DNA of 64,000 nucleotides from Lucinisca nassula (Eukaryota; Mollusca; Bivalvia; Lucinida; Lucinidae). The stretch spans positions 196,867,644 through 196,931,643 of the forward strand of contig OY757011.1 in the NCBI GenBank assembly GCA_963580285.1, written 5' to 3'. A model generated the notes under the pieces. The model did no database searches, had not been told where the DNA came from, and saw only the letters and a list, made by a program, of their open reading frames with translations. A program made the position numbers and the translations under genes. This document shows positions 33,297-42,994 of the stretch, piece after piece (positions within the stretch are counted from its first letter, which is position 1; each line of letters starts with the position of its first letter).

Positions 33297-34061
33297 AGCT
33301 CACCTGAGTGCTGACAATATGGAGTGATTTGGTTTCTGAGAAGTAAATTTTTGAAGGTTTTAACCATGGTAGCCATCTTGGTCATGTGACCTAAACCATT
33401 TGAACAAACTTGATGGCCTGAGACACCTTGGTCTTAAATACTCATGCAGTTTCAGTTACTTATTTAAAGACTTTCAGATCACAGGCTCTGAAAAATACAT
33501 GTTTTATTTGTTTTTTCCCCATGCAAAAGCCTATGCAACCAATTTTGACCTTGGCTTAAAATAGATCAAGGTCATCCAGGGACCATCATTTGAACAAAAT
33601 ACTTTTTGCTTGAGTCCCCAATGCTACAATCCAAGTATCATGTCAATTGGATACGAAACTTTCTGACTGACTTTGTTTTTAAGGTAACCTGGCACCAAAA
33701 GCACATAGGGGCTAACCCGAGTTCGCCGACTGGGATTAGTTGTTGGTACTGCTCTTTTCCCTAGGCTGCCAATGTGCTGACTCCTGTCAATTTCACAGTT
33801 ATCAGCTAGCCAGAAAATTTCTGAAGGGCCTTTACCTTATATGGACATGGAAGCAATATTGATCATGTGAAAAATTATGTAATTTTCATTTTCTTGTTCC
33901 TAAAAGCTTTCATATGAAATTTGGTTACAAATGGCCGAGGGGTTTCTGAGGTAAATAAAATGTTGACCGACAGACAGACAACAGAGTACAGACGACAGAC
34001 AACCGAGCCTTGCCATACTATAAGAGAGCTCACCAATGACCCCTCGGCTCAGGTGAGCTAA
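33297..34061. mobile_element. tandem-type element, single unit
   Basis: Bounded by AGCTCACCTGAG (about 33298) and CTCAGGTGAGCT (about 34050), a perfect 12-bp inverted pair. GTCAATTGGATACGAAAC lies inside, and CCGACAGACAGACAACAGAG lies near the right end. These ends resemble the start at 17985. No transposase is present. Confidence 0.7.
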
Positions 34062-34480
34062 AATGTAGATTATACAGAAAAATGACCATCTGTATAATCT
34101 ATACATTTTTGTCAAGATATAACATGGTTGTTCAACTAAAAATGTTTCTACTTTGGACCCCAACAATAGTGTTTTAAAGAGATTGTGGTGTATTTATTTT
34201 TATTTTCCAGCATGCCTGAGTTTGCTTTTTATATATTTTAGTTTTATATTGTTACAAAGTTTGCATATTTTTTATTTATACTTAGCCTATTTTTGTTTAT
34301 TTTGATTGGGTACTATTTATTGTTTTACATGATCTGGATGATATGAAACAGAAAACATTCTGTAGATTTAGAACAATCATAAATTCATTATTTATATTGA
34401 AATATATTGTCTATGTTCCACATATGTGCATTTTGTTCTTATTTCTTTCCCTATTCTTTCCCTAATCCATAAAAGGCCAA
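34062..34480. other. non-coding, AT-rich
   Basis: Very AT-rich with nothing recognised. Confidence 0.5.
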
Positions 34481-34489
34481 TTACAGATT

Positions 34490-34720
34490 GTCGTCTGTTT
34501 TGCAATCTGCCGGTTAACTCAAGTCATTTTTCGCAAATAGTGTGGACCCAGATCAGACTGCTCCTGTAGGAGCAGTCTGATCTGGGCCCACACTGTTTAC
34601 CTATATGCAAAAATATTTTAAGAAGTTTGCAAGAAGATTCAGCAGATGACATCAGCAGACGACATTTTCAGATATTGTTTTACTCGGCAGCTTATTAAAA
34701 AAGGTTTAATTTATCTGCAC
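34490..34720. mobile_element. MITE-7 hairpin element
   Basis: The core stem GTGTGGACCCAGATCAGACT / AGTCTGATCTGGGCCCACAC meets at CTCCTGTAGGAG. Flanks CAGATTGTCGTCTG and CAGCAGACGACATTTTCAG are weakly inverted. The flank at 34620-34720 matches 5450-5540 in reverse. Confidence 0.65.
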
Positions 34721-34805
34721 AAATAGGAAGTCCTTTATGAATGATTCCCAAGTTACACTTTACATCATGTTATAAAGTTTTTGTGAAGAATACCCTTTGA
34801 ACCCC

Positions 34806-34965
34806 ACTTATCCCTTATCCTGCTGAATATATTAACACTATTAACCAATCAAATTACTTGGCAATTCACAAACTGTGTAGACCCTGTTCAGATGGCTTCT
34901 TCAGATCTGGATCTACACTGTTTGCAAAGCTAAGGCTGTCATGTTCAGTGGGATAAGGGTTACTA
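34806..34965. mobile_element. MITE-1 copy, short
   Basis: Starts CTTATCCCTTATCCTGCTGA and ends TCAGTGGGATAAGGGTTA. The left arm of the hairpin is partly deleted (CAGATGGCTTCTTCAGATCT). Confidence 0.7.
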
Positions 34966-34997
34966 AAACTGGGTTTTACAAGGGTCTACATCAATTT

Positions 34998-35757
34998 TGT
35001 CATGCCTGCTAACAGCAAGGCACGATATACCAGTTCAATTTTCCATGTCTGTCCATCCTTTTGTCAAACCATGGACATTTGTGACCACCCTAGCGTTCAC
35101 GGTAATGATCAAGTTAATTTCTCCAGTACTTCGTACAAACTTGAACCAAGGGATGGCAACTTTAATGCAAGCATCCGTATTTGAATCTGACCTACATTTC
35201 ATGCTTCACTGACCGTGAACTATTGCGCCAAACCTAGCTTTCACTCTAATATTCTGGTTCATTTCTTGTAAACTAAAAGAACTTCTTTAATGATAATTAA
35301 TACAAACCTGCATCTAACAATGACAACTACAATGCATCATTTATATTTGACCTTGACCTACGATTCATGGTTCACTGAACTGTTGTCAACCCTTTCATTC
35401 AACCTAATGTTCAAGTTCATTTCTCAAGAGCTGTAAGAGATTTATTTACAATACTTGGTACAAGCTTTCATCTAGGAATGGTAGAAGCCTCCGTGGTGTA
35501 GTGGTTACGCCACTCGCCTTGCAAACCAGGGGTCGCAGGATCCATCCCGGGCTTCTCCAGACTTTCGGAAGAGTCTTTAAACCGAGGTCCCGTCTCCGTA
35601 TGACCTTAGCTGTTGGTGGGACGTTAAACTCGAACACTCACTCACTCATCTAGGAATGGCAACTTTTATTAAAGCATGTTTTTGACCTTGACCTACATTT
35701 CATGGTTTAGTGACTGCACCTCCCACAGGCGCAACATAGCCTTCAGCGGAATTCTTG
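34998..35757. repeat. tandem-type element, decayed ~168-bp units
   Basis: Same leader, units and end as the array at 15400-16495 (CACCCTAGCGTTCAC, GACCTTGACCTAC, ACAGGCGCAACATAGCCTTC) with about four diverged units. A SINE C is inserted in the last unit. Confidence 0.75.
35482..35645 (+). mobile_element. SINE C with 14-bp target duplication
   Basis: Flanked by TCATCTAGGAATGG at 35468-35481 and again at 35646-35659. The tRNA-like head (GCCTCCGTGGTGTAGTGGTT with an A box; GGTCGCAGGATCCATCC as a decayed B box) is followed by the body (GGGCTTCTCCAGACTTTCGG) and a tail ending in (ACTC)n. Among the SINE C copies here this is the most complete. Confidence 0.9.
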
Positions 35758-36009
35758 TTCTTAATTGTTGTCCAATGATATATACTGTGGAGACACGTTA
35801 ATATAATATTACCATCTCAATGAGATACTTGTTAGAACCACCGCAATTTGTTACTTGTTAGAACTACAGTCCAACCTGTGTTAAGCAAGTACCTCAGGGA
35901 TAATGACCTAATGTATCTGAATGAGGCGATTCCAGTGAGTCAACAATTTTTTGTAGCATAAAATATTAAAATTTTCATAGGCAAAATGCCATATTACCAG
36001 TGAGATAAA
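35758..36009. other. non-coding, nothing recognised
   Basis: AT-rich; GTTAGAACCACCGCAATTTG and a decayed hairpin tip suggest a remnant of the 11533 family, but the match is weak. Confidence 0.35.
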
Positions 36010-36425
36010 CCATATTATTTACATTTCCAGTGTAAAGTCTAATGTAAACCTATAGAAAACAATTGCGTTCATACTTCCATGAACGCATCGAATCACATGA
36101 TTTTCAGCGACGTCATTCTAAACCATTGTTCTCTACGGGCGTTGATGACATCAACGCTGCTCCGCTCTTTGTAGAAAAACAGCGTGTAAATGTTTTTCAG
36201 CTTTAAAAGTTTGCCCTACAAGCATTTTTTCGCCAAGTGATGAGGGGCAAATAATGTAAATATAAAAAATTAACTTAATTTTTCTGCTTTTCATGAAAGT
36301 ATGAACGACAGTGGGTCGCTAACAAAGTTTACATGAACCCCTTCGGGGTTCATTTACTTTGCACGCGACCCACTGCGTTCATACTTCAATGAACTGCAGA
36401 AAAATAAATTTCATTTCTTAAATGA
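36010..36425. mobile_element. MITE-6 copy
   Basis: Collinear with 16496-16985. Its right part is a strong foldback: TTTCATGAAAGTATGAACG and CGTTCATACTTCAATGAA, with GGGTCGC / GCGACCC and AACCCCTTCGGGGTT at the tip. Confidence 0.7.
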
Positions 36426-36429
36426 TCCA

Positions 36430-36640
36430 AAGTATTGGGACAGACAAGCCTAGGCAATTAGTGCAGACCCATATCAGACTGCTCCTAAAGAAGTCTGATC
36501 TGGGTCTACATTGTTTAGCAGTTTGCACATGTTGACTCCTTGTTGTATCATGAAACAAATTTGATAAAATTTTAGGAAAATTACAAGTCCTCAAGGTTTC
36601 TGAATTTTTAGGATTTTTATAGTAGATAAGGAGTAATTAG
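36430..36640. mobile_element. MITE-3 copy
   Basis: GACAGACAAGCCTAGGCAAT, AGTGCAGACCCATATCAGAC and GTCTGATCTGGGTCTACA, then the family body TTTTAGGAAAATTACAAGTC. Confidence 0.7.
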
Positions 36641-36691
36641 ACAGGAAATGCCAAAATGGAATATTGGCAAACAATGCAAGCTCAGCTCAGA

Positions 36692-36995
36692 GTTTTTGTC
36701 TGATTTGTGGTTCAACGTCCCAGTCAACACTGTAAAGGTCATTTTGGAGATGTTGCTTCCATTTTTGTGGGATTTTTACCCGACATTGAGATGACATGAC
36801 ATCTCAAGTTCTGTTGCCCAATGAAACCAACAGGGTTTATAAGCATGGACTGTCCGACTCGTCCGCACCCCTTTGCCTGGGCAGGCTTAGATCCTCTTAA
36901 GCGGTTTACCAGTACTCGTGTACGGGTCAAATTCAGCTCTGCGTGGAAGCATCATGCAGCCCACATATTTCTTTAAGCCCCAATGGGTGGGGCCT
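36692..36995 (-). mobile_element. SINE A copy
   Basis: Reverse-strand copy with GATTTGTGGTTCAACGTCCC, TTTTTGTGGGATTTTTACCC, TTGCCTGGGCAGGCTTAGAT and CCCCAATGGGTGGGG. Confidence 0.75.
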
Positions 36996-37104
36996 CTCAG
37001 CTCAGTTATAACTTACTGTTAACTTCTGGTTCCGGAGCCCTTCTTCTGAGCATGACTGCTTGTACTGGCCCATGGTAACAACTTATACCAAATCGTCTTG
37101 TGTT

Positions 37105-37225
37105 TGTTTATTTGTATTGGGGTTTAATAGCCAAGCCAACACTATTTAGGTCCTTTTTGAGCAGGACAGTTTACTCGTGGTCATTTCATAACTTATCCAC
37201 ACTTTTCCTGAGCAGGCTTATACGT
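37105..37225 (-). mobile_element. SINE B, first part of a split copy
   Basis: Tail half of a minus-strand SINE B: TTGGGGTTTAATAGCCAAGC, CCACACTTTTCCTGAGCAGG, then CTTATACGT, where it breaks off. The other half resumes at 57828 with ATACGTAAGCGGTTAACCAG. The intact copies at 6155 and 11994 show the two halves are adjacent in the family. Confidence 0.88.
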
Positions 37226-37462
37226 GATGTGCCGTTAGGCTGTAGCTATATGCACATTCGACAACAACAACAAGATCCACTACGACACCAAGACGGAAAC
37301 CTACGAAGATTGACGAAAGATAGTCACCTGACCAACTTTGGGCACGAGGAACACGGAGAGCTGACCACGCTACTATCGCCACTTACCGTTCTGCAGCCTA
37401 CCAGTGTGCTTCGAGTCTACTCAAGCCAGGGCTGTGGGATTGGTAAGTACCATTTTCACATC
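37226..37462 (+). repeat. left 237-bp long terminal repeat
   Basis: Identical over all 237 bp to 57591-57827. It begins GATGTGCCGTTAGG and ends ACCATTTTCACATC, so its own ends are a 6-bp inverted repeat. It is GC-richer than the interior, has one uninterrupted frame across it, a (CAA)n patch and a consensus 5' splice site (GGTAAGTA) near its 3' end. No AATAAA hexamer is present. Confidence 0.85.
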
Positions 37463-37464
37463 AA

Positions 37465-37476
37465 TGGCGCTGCGAG
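37465..37476 (+). promoter_or_regulatory. candidate primer binding site
   Basis: TGGCGCTGCGAG starts two bases after the left repeat. TGG complements a tRNA CCA end. The rest matches the 3' end of animal tRNA-Ser in 11 of 12 positions as I recall that sequence. The match is by inspection only. Confidence 0.5.
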
Positions 37477-38097
37477 AAAAGAATTGGCGCGGGTGAGTGA
37501 TGCACTTTCAATTTACATAAGGTAAGAATTTATTTTTAGGCTGCATGCTTGTATTTCCTTCGACGGAATCGGCCTATTCCGTCGAAGAAAATACGACCAT
37601 GTCAATCCCATGCGTTTCTAAAATTGATTTAATCTTCCGAAATATGTTCTAAAATGTTAAAATAACTATTTACATGTCCATTTCAAACCTAATTTTTTAA
37701 TATATTTAGGGAAATAGTTCTTTATTTTCTACTTTCGTCCATGCACCAGTTCGGCTATCTTTCGCACATACACCCTTTCGGCTATTTTAGTTTCTCATAT
37801 TTTGTTTACTGTTGAAAACGAAAGTAGTGTCAGAAATAATTTTTTATACGTGAAAGTAAGTTTTTACAGAAAATTTCAAGGTAATTTAGTGATTTATGGC
37901 CCTTGCTTTCACGTTTTGAACGTATAATTTATTCGTTACCTGTAACGATAATTTTCTACGTTCCGGATGGCTTTTACAGACTAAAACCTGCATTTAAACA
38001 TTTTTTTTGTGTTTATTTGGCGTCGAATACTATCACCGATGTTGTCGTCTAATTATATCGACGATTTATTTTTTCACTCGTCGACAACGTTTTTTCT

Positions 38098-38405
38098 AAA
38101 CAGAGCGCCAATTTTTGATCTTGGTTATAAGAGCGCCAGCGTTTGATCTTGGTTTTATAAAATCGCCAATTTTTAATCTTCGTTTTAAAAGCGCCAATTT
38201 TTTATCTTGGTTATAAAAGCGCCAATTTTCGATCTTGGTTTATATTCAAGCGCCAAAATTCATCTTGGTTATTCAGCGCCAGTTTTCATCTTGGTTTTTC
38301 AAGCGCCAATTTTCATCTTGGTTTAATATTCAAGCGCCAATTTTCATCTTGGTTTTTCAAGCGCCAAATTTCATCTTGGTTTAATTCAAGCGCCAATTTA
38401 GATCT
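38098..38405. repeat. minisatellite GCGCCAATTTTCATCTTGGTT
   Basis: About 12-13 variants of a 21-30 bp unit whose constant parts are GCGCCAA, TTT and ATCTTGGTT. Length variation falls in the T-rich linker. It lies only inside the LTR element interior. Confidence 0.9.
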
Positions 38406-40204
38406 TGGTTATTAATGTATGTTTTATAGTTTTCTCTATATCTATTCTCTTACATGTCATAGCCATTTTCCTACCTTGCATTTTTCTTCAGCTCATTTTT
38501 GCCTTGAATATAGCTTTTCATTATAAAAGGGGAAGAGAATGTATGCGTATTGTTTGAGCTAGAACTGAGGGTTTGTGAAATATTTGCAGTTCTGTAACTT
38601 TGAAGGGATATCTATATATAGCTGCATGACATGGCTAAACTTGATGTATTTCTTGTTCTATAGTTTTGATTATCTTTATATACATGTAACTGGTAGCGTT
38701 TAGCTTCTATCTTTTCAGTATACCCCGTGATGTGCGTCGGTCACGCAACATTGTCCTGAGTATTTATCAAAATGAGCTTCTTGGCAAAATTAATGGCTAT
38801 GTGCTTTACCTTTATTTTGCTGTAGAATTATGCATCTTTTCCATAAATTGTAGAAAATGCTTATTGGCTTCTTTTCTCAAACTAAGATTTAATATCGTGC
38901 TTGGCTTTATTCGACCCTTTCTTGCTGAACTTAGTACAGTTAATTTTGCAATGTAAACAAATTTGTGTGTGCCTTTGCATTTGTAGCTTTAATGCTGAAC
39001 TTTCGAAGCATATCATTTTTCTCCGGAACTGTTTCGTGGCTCTGTTAGGACTTGGGGTACAGTAACTTAGTAGTTATTGTATGGCACACCTATGTATTTT
39101 GGGCATTGGCTTTGTTTGTTTATTTGGAAGCAGTGTTTTGTGTATGTGTATATGGAGGCTGGTAGAGCTTGTATGTTGACCAGCTGATATATCCGCATAT
39201 GCAGAATAGTGCATTTATTGTAAAAATATGCACTGTACTGGTTAACTGCTCAGGTCTGAGCTTGCCCAGGAAAAGTGCTGTTAGGTTGACTGGCTGGCTC
39301 GACATTACCTTAATATTGCCTAGACCTTAAATTCTCAAATTATGTCTGTTTTATTGCTTTGTGTCTTTGGCAGGGGTACCCATGAAACATTTGACTAGTC
39401 CCTTGGACTGTCAGGTTTTCTGTGGGTGCTCCTCCCAACAGTACACAATGTGCTGGCTTTTCATTCCGATACATTTCTGTATGTTACATGCTACCTTGTA
39501 GAAATCTGAATATATCTGTTTATACACTGTGCACTGTGATATGTTCAGGGCATGTACTAAACGACACTCTGTAGATTTATACATTCTATCATGGTCTGTA
39601 TGTCAAGGTTCAGTTTTTGAACCCCTCCACTGCATACTTGTTCTGTCAACATTTCTGAAGAGCTCCTTCTCAGAATTCGATATGAGAGCGGGAATGGAGT
39701 ATGACACCTGGATTACTTTTTTAAACCATGCTGCATTGTCCAGGCTTGTCCTCATTGGCTACTCCATTCTGTCATCCCTTTTTGACTTCAATGTAAAACC
39801 TCGTTCAGTAGTAAACAAAATAAAATAGTTGCTCTCTATCTTATTATTTGTACATAAACTGTCAGATCTGGAGAGCTCGGTGATTAGTATTAACTCTAAA
39901 TTTGAACATGATCTGGAAATAAGCTTTGGGTATGTTTTGTCGCAAGGGTCCTGTTTCCATTTAAAAAAATATATATATATTCATAATGTAACAATTTATT
40001 TCCAGCAGAATCTAAAGGCCGTAAGTATAATTAGTATATTCGTTATTAGTTCTAAATTATTCCAGGCTTTACTTTAAATGTGTATGCTAAAATTATCTTG
40101 TATGTCCACTTTGTCATGTGCCTCCTGTAAACAAAGCATGTACTACAGTTCATATTTTATTGTAACAGTTTCTACCACACATTAATCTTTGTCTTGTCTT
40201 TTGA

Positions 40205-40650
40205 GTATTTGTTTTATCATGCTGGTGTGTGCATAATACCAGAGTGATATTTTATCATGCATGTGCAGCAGTACATGTATATGTGTGATATGTTTTAGTA
40301 TTTTTGTCAGGCTGGTGTATATGGTACACAAGAGTGATATTGTCATGCATGTGCTGGAAGGGTACATGTGTGATATTTATTTTATTACTTGCCATCTTAG
40401 TCTGACTGAACGCCTCGACGCTTTGCTCGGCGAGTCAGACTGCGAGATGGCGAGTGCTTTGTCAGGCTGGCGTATATATTGCGCCAGAGTGATGTTTTGT
40501 CATGCATGTGCATAGAGTACATGTGTGATGTTTATATAATGCCAGTGTGATATTTTGTCATGCATGTGCATAAGGTGCATGTGTGATATTTGTAATGCAA
40601 GTTTGATATTTATTCATGCATGTGCATGGGTAGTACATGTGTGATTTTTG
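40205..40650. repeat. degenerate repeat, TGTGATATTT / GTCATGCATGTGC
   Basis: TGTGATATTT, ATCATGCATGTGC and AGTACATGTGTGAT alternate at 55-110 bp spacing about six times. A palindromic stretch around 40400-40445 (GCCTCGACGCTTTGCTCGGC, GTCAGACT/AGTCTGAC) interrupts it. Confidence 0.65.
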
Positions 40651-41432
40651 CCATATATGAAATAGTTGTTAATTGTGGTAGATTCTGTTCTGTTTGTTTT
40701 ATATTAATATTTGAACATACTATACACTTGGCAGCAATATTTATTATATGGAACAAGCAAGCTAAAAATTCAGTATTTCCAAATTACACATATAGATAAA
40801 AATTCAGATGCTTGTTCTCTCCGTTTATGTAAAGCATACACATTACAGTGATTCTTGGATATTGTTCTTTTATTAGTTTTAATTATATTTTTGTGTTATT
40901 TCTATTTAGCAGTGATATTTGGTCATTATACTGTTAAAATTCTTTATTTGTAATTGCTAGTCGTATATCTAAAATCAACCGAGACTCCAGTGCTTACATT
41001 GCTTTATGTTGTCCCTTCAGGTGCAGCACTTTGTAGTCCCTTGTTACTGACAACTTGTGTGCAGTGGATATATATAGATCTGTAAATTACTATCAGCTCA
41101 AAATTGGTTTCTCTATGCATTTATATAACTAGATTGTCTCACACTGCTTATTCAGTAAATCGTTCACCATCTTAACGTTATTCAGACCATTTACAGAAAT
41201 CCATTTCATAAATGTTTATTACCTTTAATCAGCTTTTCATAGTGGTCAGCTACTCTAAAACATTTGATAAATTCATTAACCATTTATATTAAAAGTAAAG
41301 CAACCTCTAGCTTATTAGAAATTTTATTAATAGATCTTGTTTGTTACACTTGCTAATTTCTAATTTCTGTTCCCTATTGAGCCTCCTTTTTCATAAAAGG
41401 AGGCGTAGTAAAAACCATTTATATATATATAT

Positions 41433-42454
41433 AGTGCCGGTTTTGAGGTAATCTGTTAAAAACCCTCACAAATCACCTCTTCAACCAGCACTATCTATAT
41501 ATAAACACATCTTACCACATATATATTTTACCGCAGTATTTTGAGCAGACAGATAAACCGACTATTACATGTCAATTTATCTTTACCACACTGATAGTTG
41601 GACATCAAAGTCCAAAAGGGAAATCACCTACGGACTATTTCAGTATTTAGAAAACCATTCACTGGACAAAAAACTAGTCATTTATTTACGTTCAATTGCT
41701 TACTATTCTAGTACAAGCCGTGATAGCCGAGTGGTCTAGATGGTTTGGACTGTAAATGGTGGGGCATGAGTTCGAATCCCGGTAATGACATAAAAATCTT
41801 TTTATAATGGAACATTGAATAAAAATGATGACAGCGTAATCGGTTTCAATAAAAAGCGTTTCTAAGCGATAAAAATGGGTTAAAAAAAAGAAAAAAATCC
41901 TGATAACACTGTAATCGGTTTAATTAAGAAAGGTTACTAAGCAACTCGTAGAGAACAACAAATAATTAAAAGTAATATCCAAAATCTGCTCCGATAAAAG
42001 TCGCGGATAGACACTATATAGAAACATATTAAAAAGAATTTTGAAAATTCCACTTTGGGGCAAAAACTTTAACCCCTCCTGAAAGTGCCTTTATATAATC
42101 CAATGACCACCAGATTTTGCACATATAACAAGACTTTAAGGCTGTATAACATATTAAAATTCCAAGTTCCTATGACAACTTTTGGAATTTCAGAAAGTCT
42201 TTGAGTCTTCCTAAAAGTGGAATCCCATCAACCGATTAGTCTCAAATTTTGCATATGTATTTGGGTTGCATATATACATATTATCACAAAATTTCAAAGT
42301 TCTAGCATCATTTTGGAATTTCCTGCAAGTCTTTGAATTGTTGTAAAATAACATTGGTTCAACTAATTACCACCAAACTTTGTACATATGTTTCAACATA
42401 CAAAATGCACATTCTTATAACATTGTAGGTCGGAAGTGAAGCAAAAAAAAAAAA
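41433..42454 (+). repeat. Polinton left terminal inverted repeat
   Basis: 1,022 bp, matching the reverse complement of 56473-57494 with no length change. At least three substitutions were seen on inspection (in the AATTGCTT, TAATGGAAC and TTTATATAA contexts), i.e. above 99% identity. It ends inward at a run of 12 A. Homology continues beyond a 58-bp insertion (42455-42512). Confidence 0.93.
41717..41790 (+). tRNA. tRNA-like segment in left TIR (probably not functional)
   Basis: GCCGTGATAGCCGAGTGGTC opens it. TAGCCGAGTGG (41724-41734) fits the Pol III A box and GTTCGAATC (41770-41778) the B box. The loop CTGTAAA would present a GTA (Tyr) anticodon. Acceptor, anticodon and T stems have several mismatches, so a working tRNA is unlikely; a retained Pol III promoter or tRNA relic is more plausible. 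No obvious terminator of four or more T directly follows; TTTTT lies about 12 bases downstream. Confidence 0.55.
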
Positions 42455-42512
42455 TATTAACTTTCATATTTTGGTGGTGGGTCATTTACTATTGTAATTT
42501 TATTGAATAAAA

Positions 42513-42635
42513 TCAAGCATTTTCTATCTTTTTTTTTCATTTCATTCTTTGCTTGAGCCTTGCCTTCCTCAATAAGTTTCTTTCTCTCACTTTCACTCAG
42601 TTTTGAATGTTTTGAATGTATGTTCTCTTTCAGTC
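42513..42635 (-). pseudogene. broken copy of the 3' end of the last Polinton gene
   Basis: The reverse strand matches 56340-56472, the last ~40 codons of the gene at 55897-56472 (LSESERKKLIEEGKAQAKNE on both). Here a run of nine A replaces eight, shifting the frame just before the end. It lies just downstream of the zinc-ribbon gene, in another frame. It shows that the inverted repeats once reached into coding sequence, or that gene conversion copied it across. Confidence 0.8.
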
Positions 42636-42646
42636 CTGAATCATCC

Positions 42647-42943
42647 TCAACACTCTATCATACTCAATCTTGCAATTTCCTGCTTAAAAGGTTTTATAGA
42701 GTTAAAATATCTCTGTTTTTCTCTAAAATTCTTTCCACCACACTTATCACAGATTTGATATTTTGCTGTAGTACCTTTACCACATTGTAAACATTTCACT
42801 ACTTTACTTTTGTTATGTTTTATAATAAAATTATGAGCCTTGCAGTATATAGAATGCTTTACTGATTTGTTTTTACATGGTTTATTTGAACCTAACGGCA
42901 ACATAGCACATATATTTTGCATCTTTGCTTTTTCTATATCCAT
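42647..42943 (-). CDS. small zinc-ribbon protein
   Basis: 98 residues. C51, C54, C65 and C68 (CLQCG...CDKCG) form a zinc ribbon. C12, C23, C34 and H37 may form a second metal site. The protein is rich in lysine. The start has the element's usual A-rich leader and shares a 51-bp promoter region with the polymerase gene. A role in transcription or nucleic-acid binding is inferred from the fold only. It is the sole gene left of the polymerase. Confidence 0.75.
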   Translation of the reverse strand: MDIEKAKMQNICAMLPLGSNKPCKNKSVKHSIYCKAHNFIIKHNKSKVVKCLQCGKGTTAKYQICDKCGGKNFREKQRYFNSIKPFKQEIARLSMIEC

Positions 42944-42994
42944 TTTTATTATTATATTTAATTTTTTTTTTATAGTTTAAAAGAAAACAAAAAA
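42944..42994. promoter_or_regulatory. divergent promoter region
   Basis: 51 bp of almost pure A/T between the zinc-ribbon gene and the polymerase gene, ending in an A-rich leader before each ATG. It must hold both promoters if the two genes are separately transcribed. Confidence 0.5.

Larger units (their letters stand above)
37477..41426. other. LTR element interior, non-coding
   Basis: About 4 kb, AT-rich, no frame above 100 codons and none recognisable. It holds a minisatellite (38098-38405), a SINE-B-like remnant at 39226-39328 (CTGTACTGGTTAACTGCTCA, GCCCAGGAAAAGTG), a TGTGATATTT/GTCATGCATGTGC repeat at 40205-40650 and a hairpin at 41381-41404 (GCCTCC...GGAGGC). Confidence 0.7.

Noticed and set aside
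37100..37525. 141-codon open frame as a host protein gene
   Set aside because: It runs from SINE B into the LTR and then into the element interior. Its repeated part is the LTR itself (also at 57591-57827), so it is a composite frame.
39529..39828. 99-codon frame in the LTR element interior
   Set aside because: Isolated, no recognisable domain, no splice context, in AT-rich non-coding sequence.
41717..41790. Functional tRNA-Tyr gene
   Set aside because: Several mismatches in the acceptor, anticodon and T stems; kept only as a tRNA-like segment.
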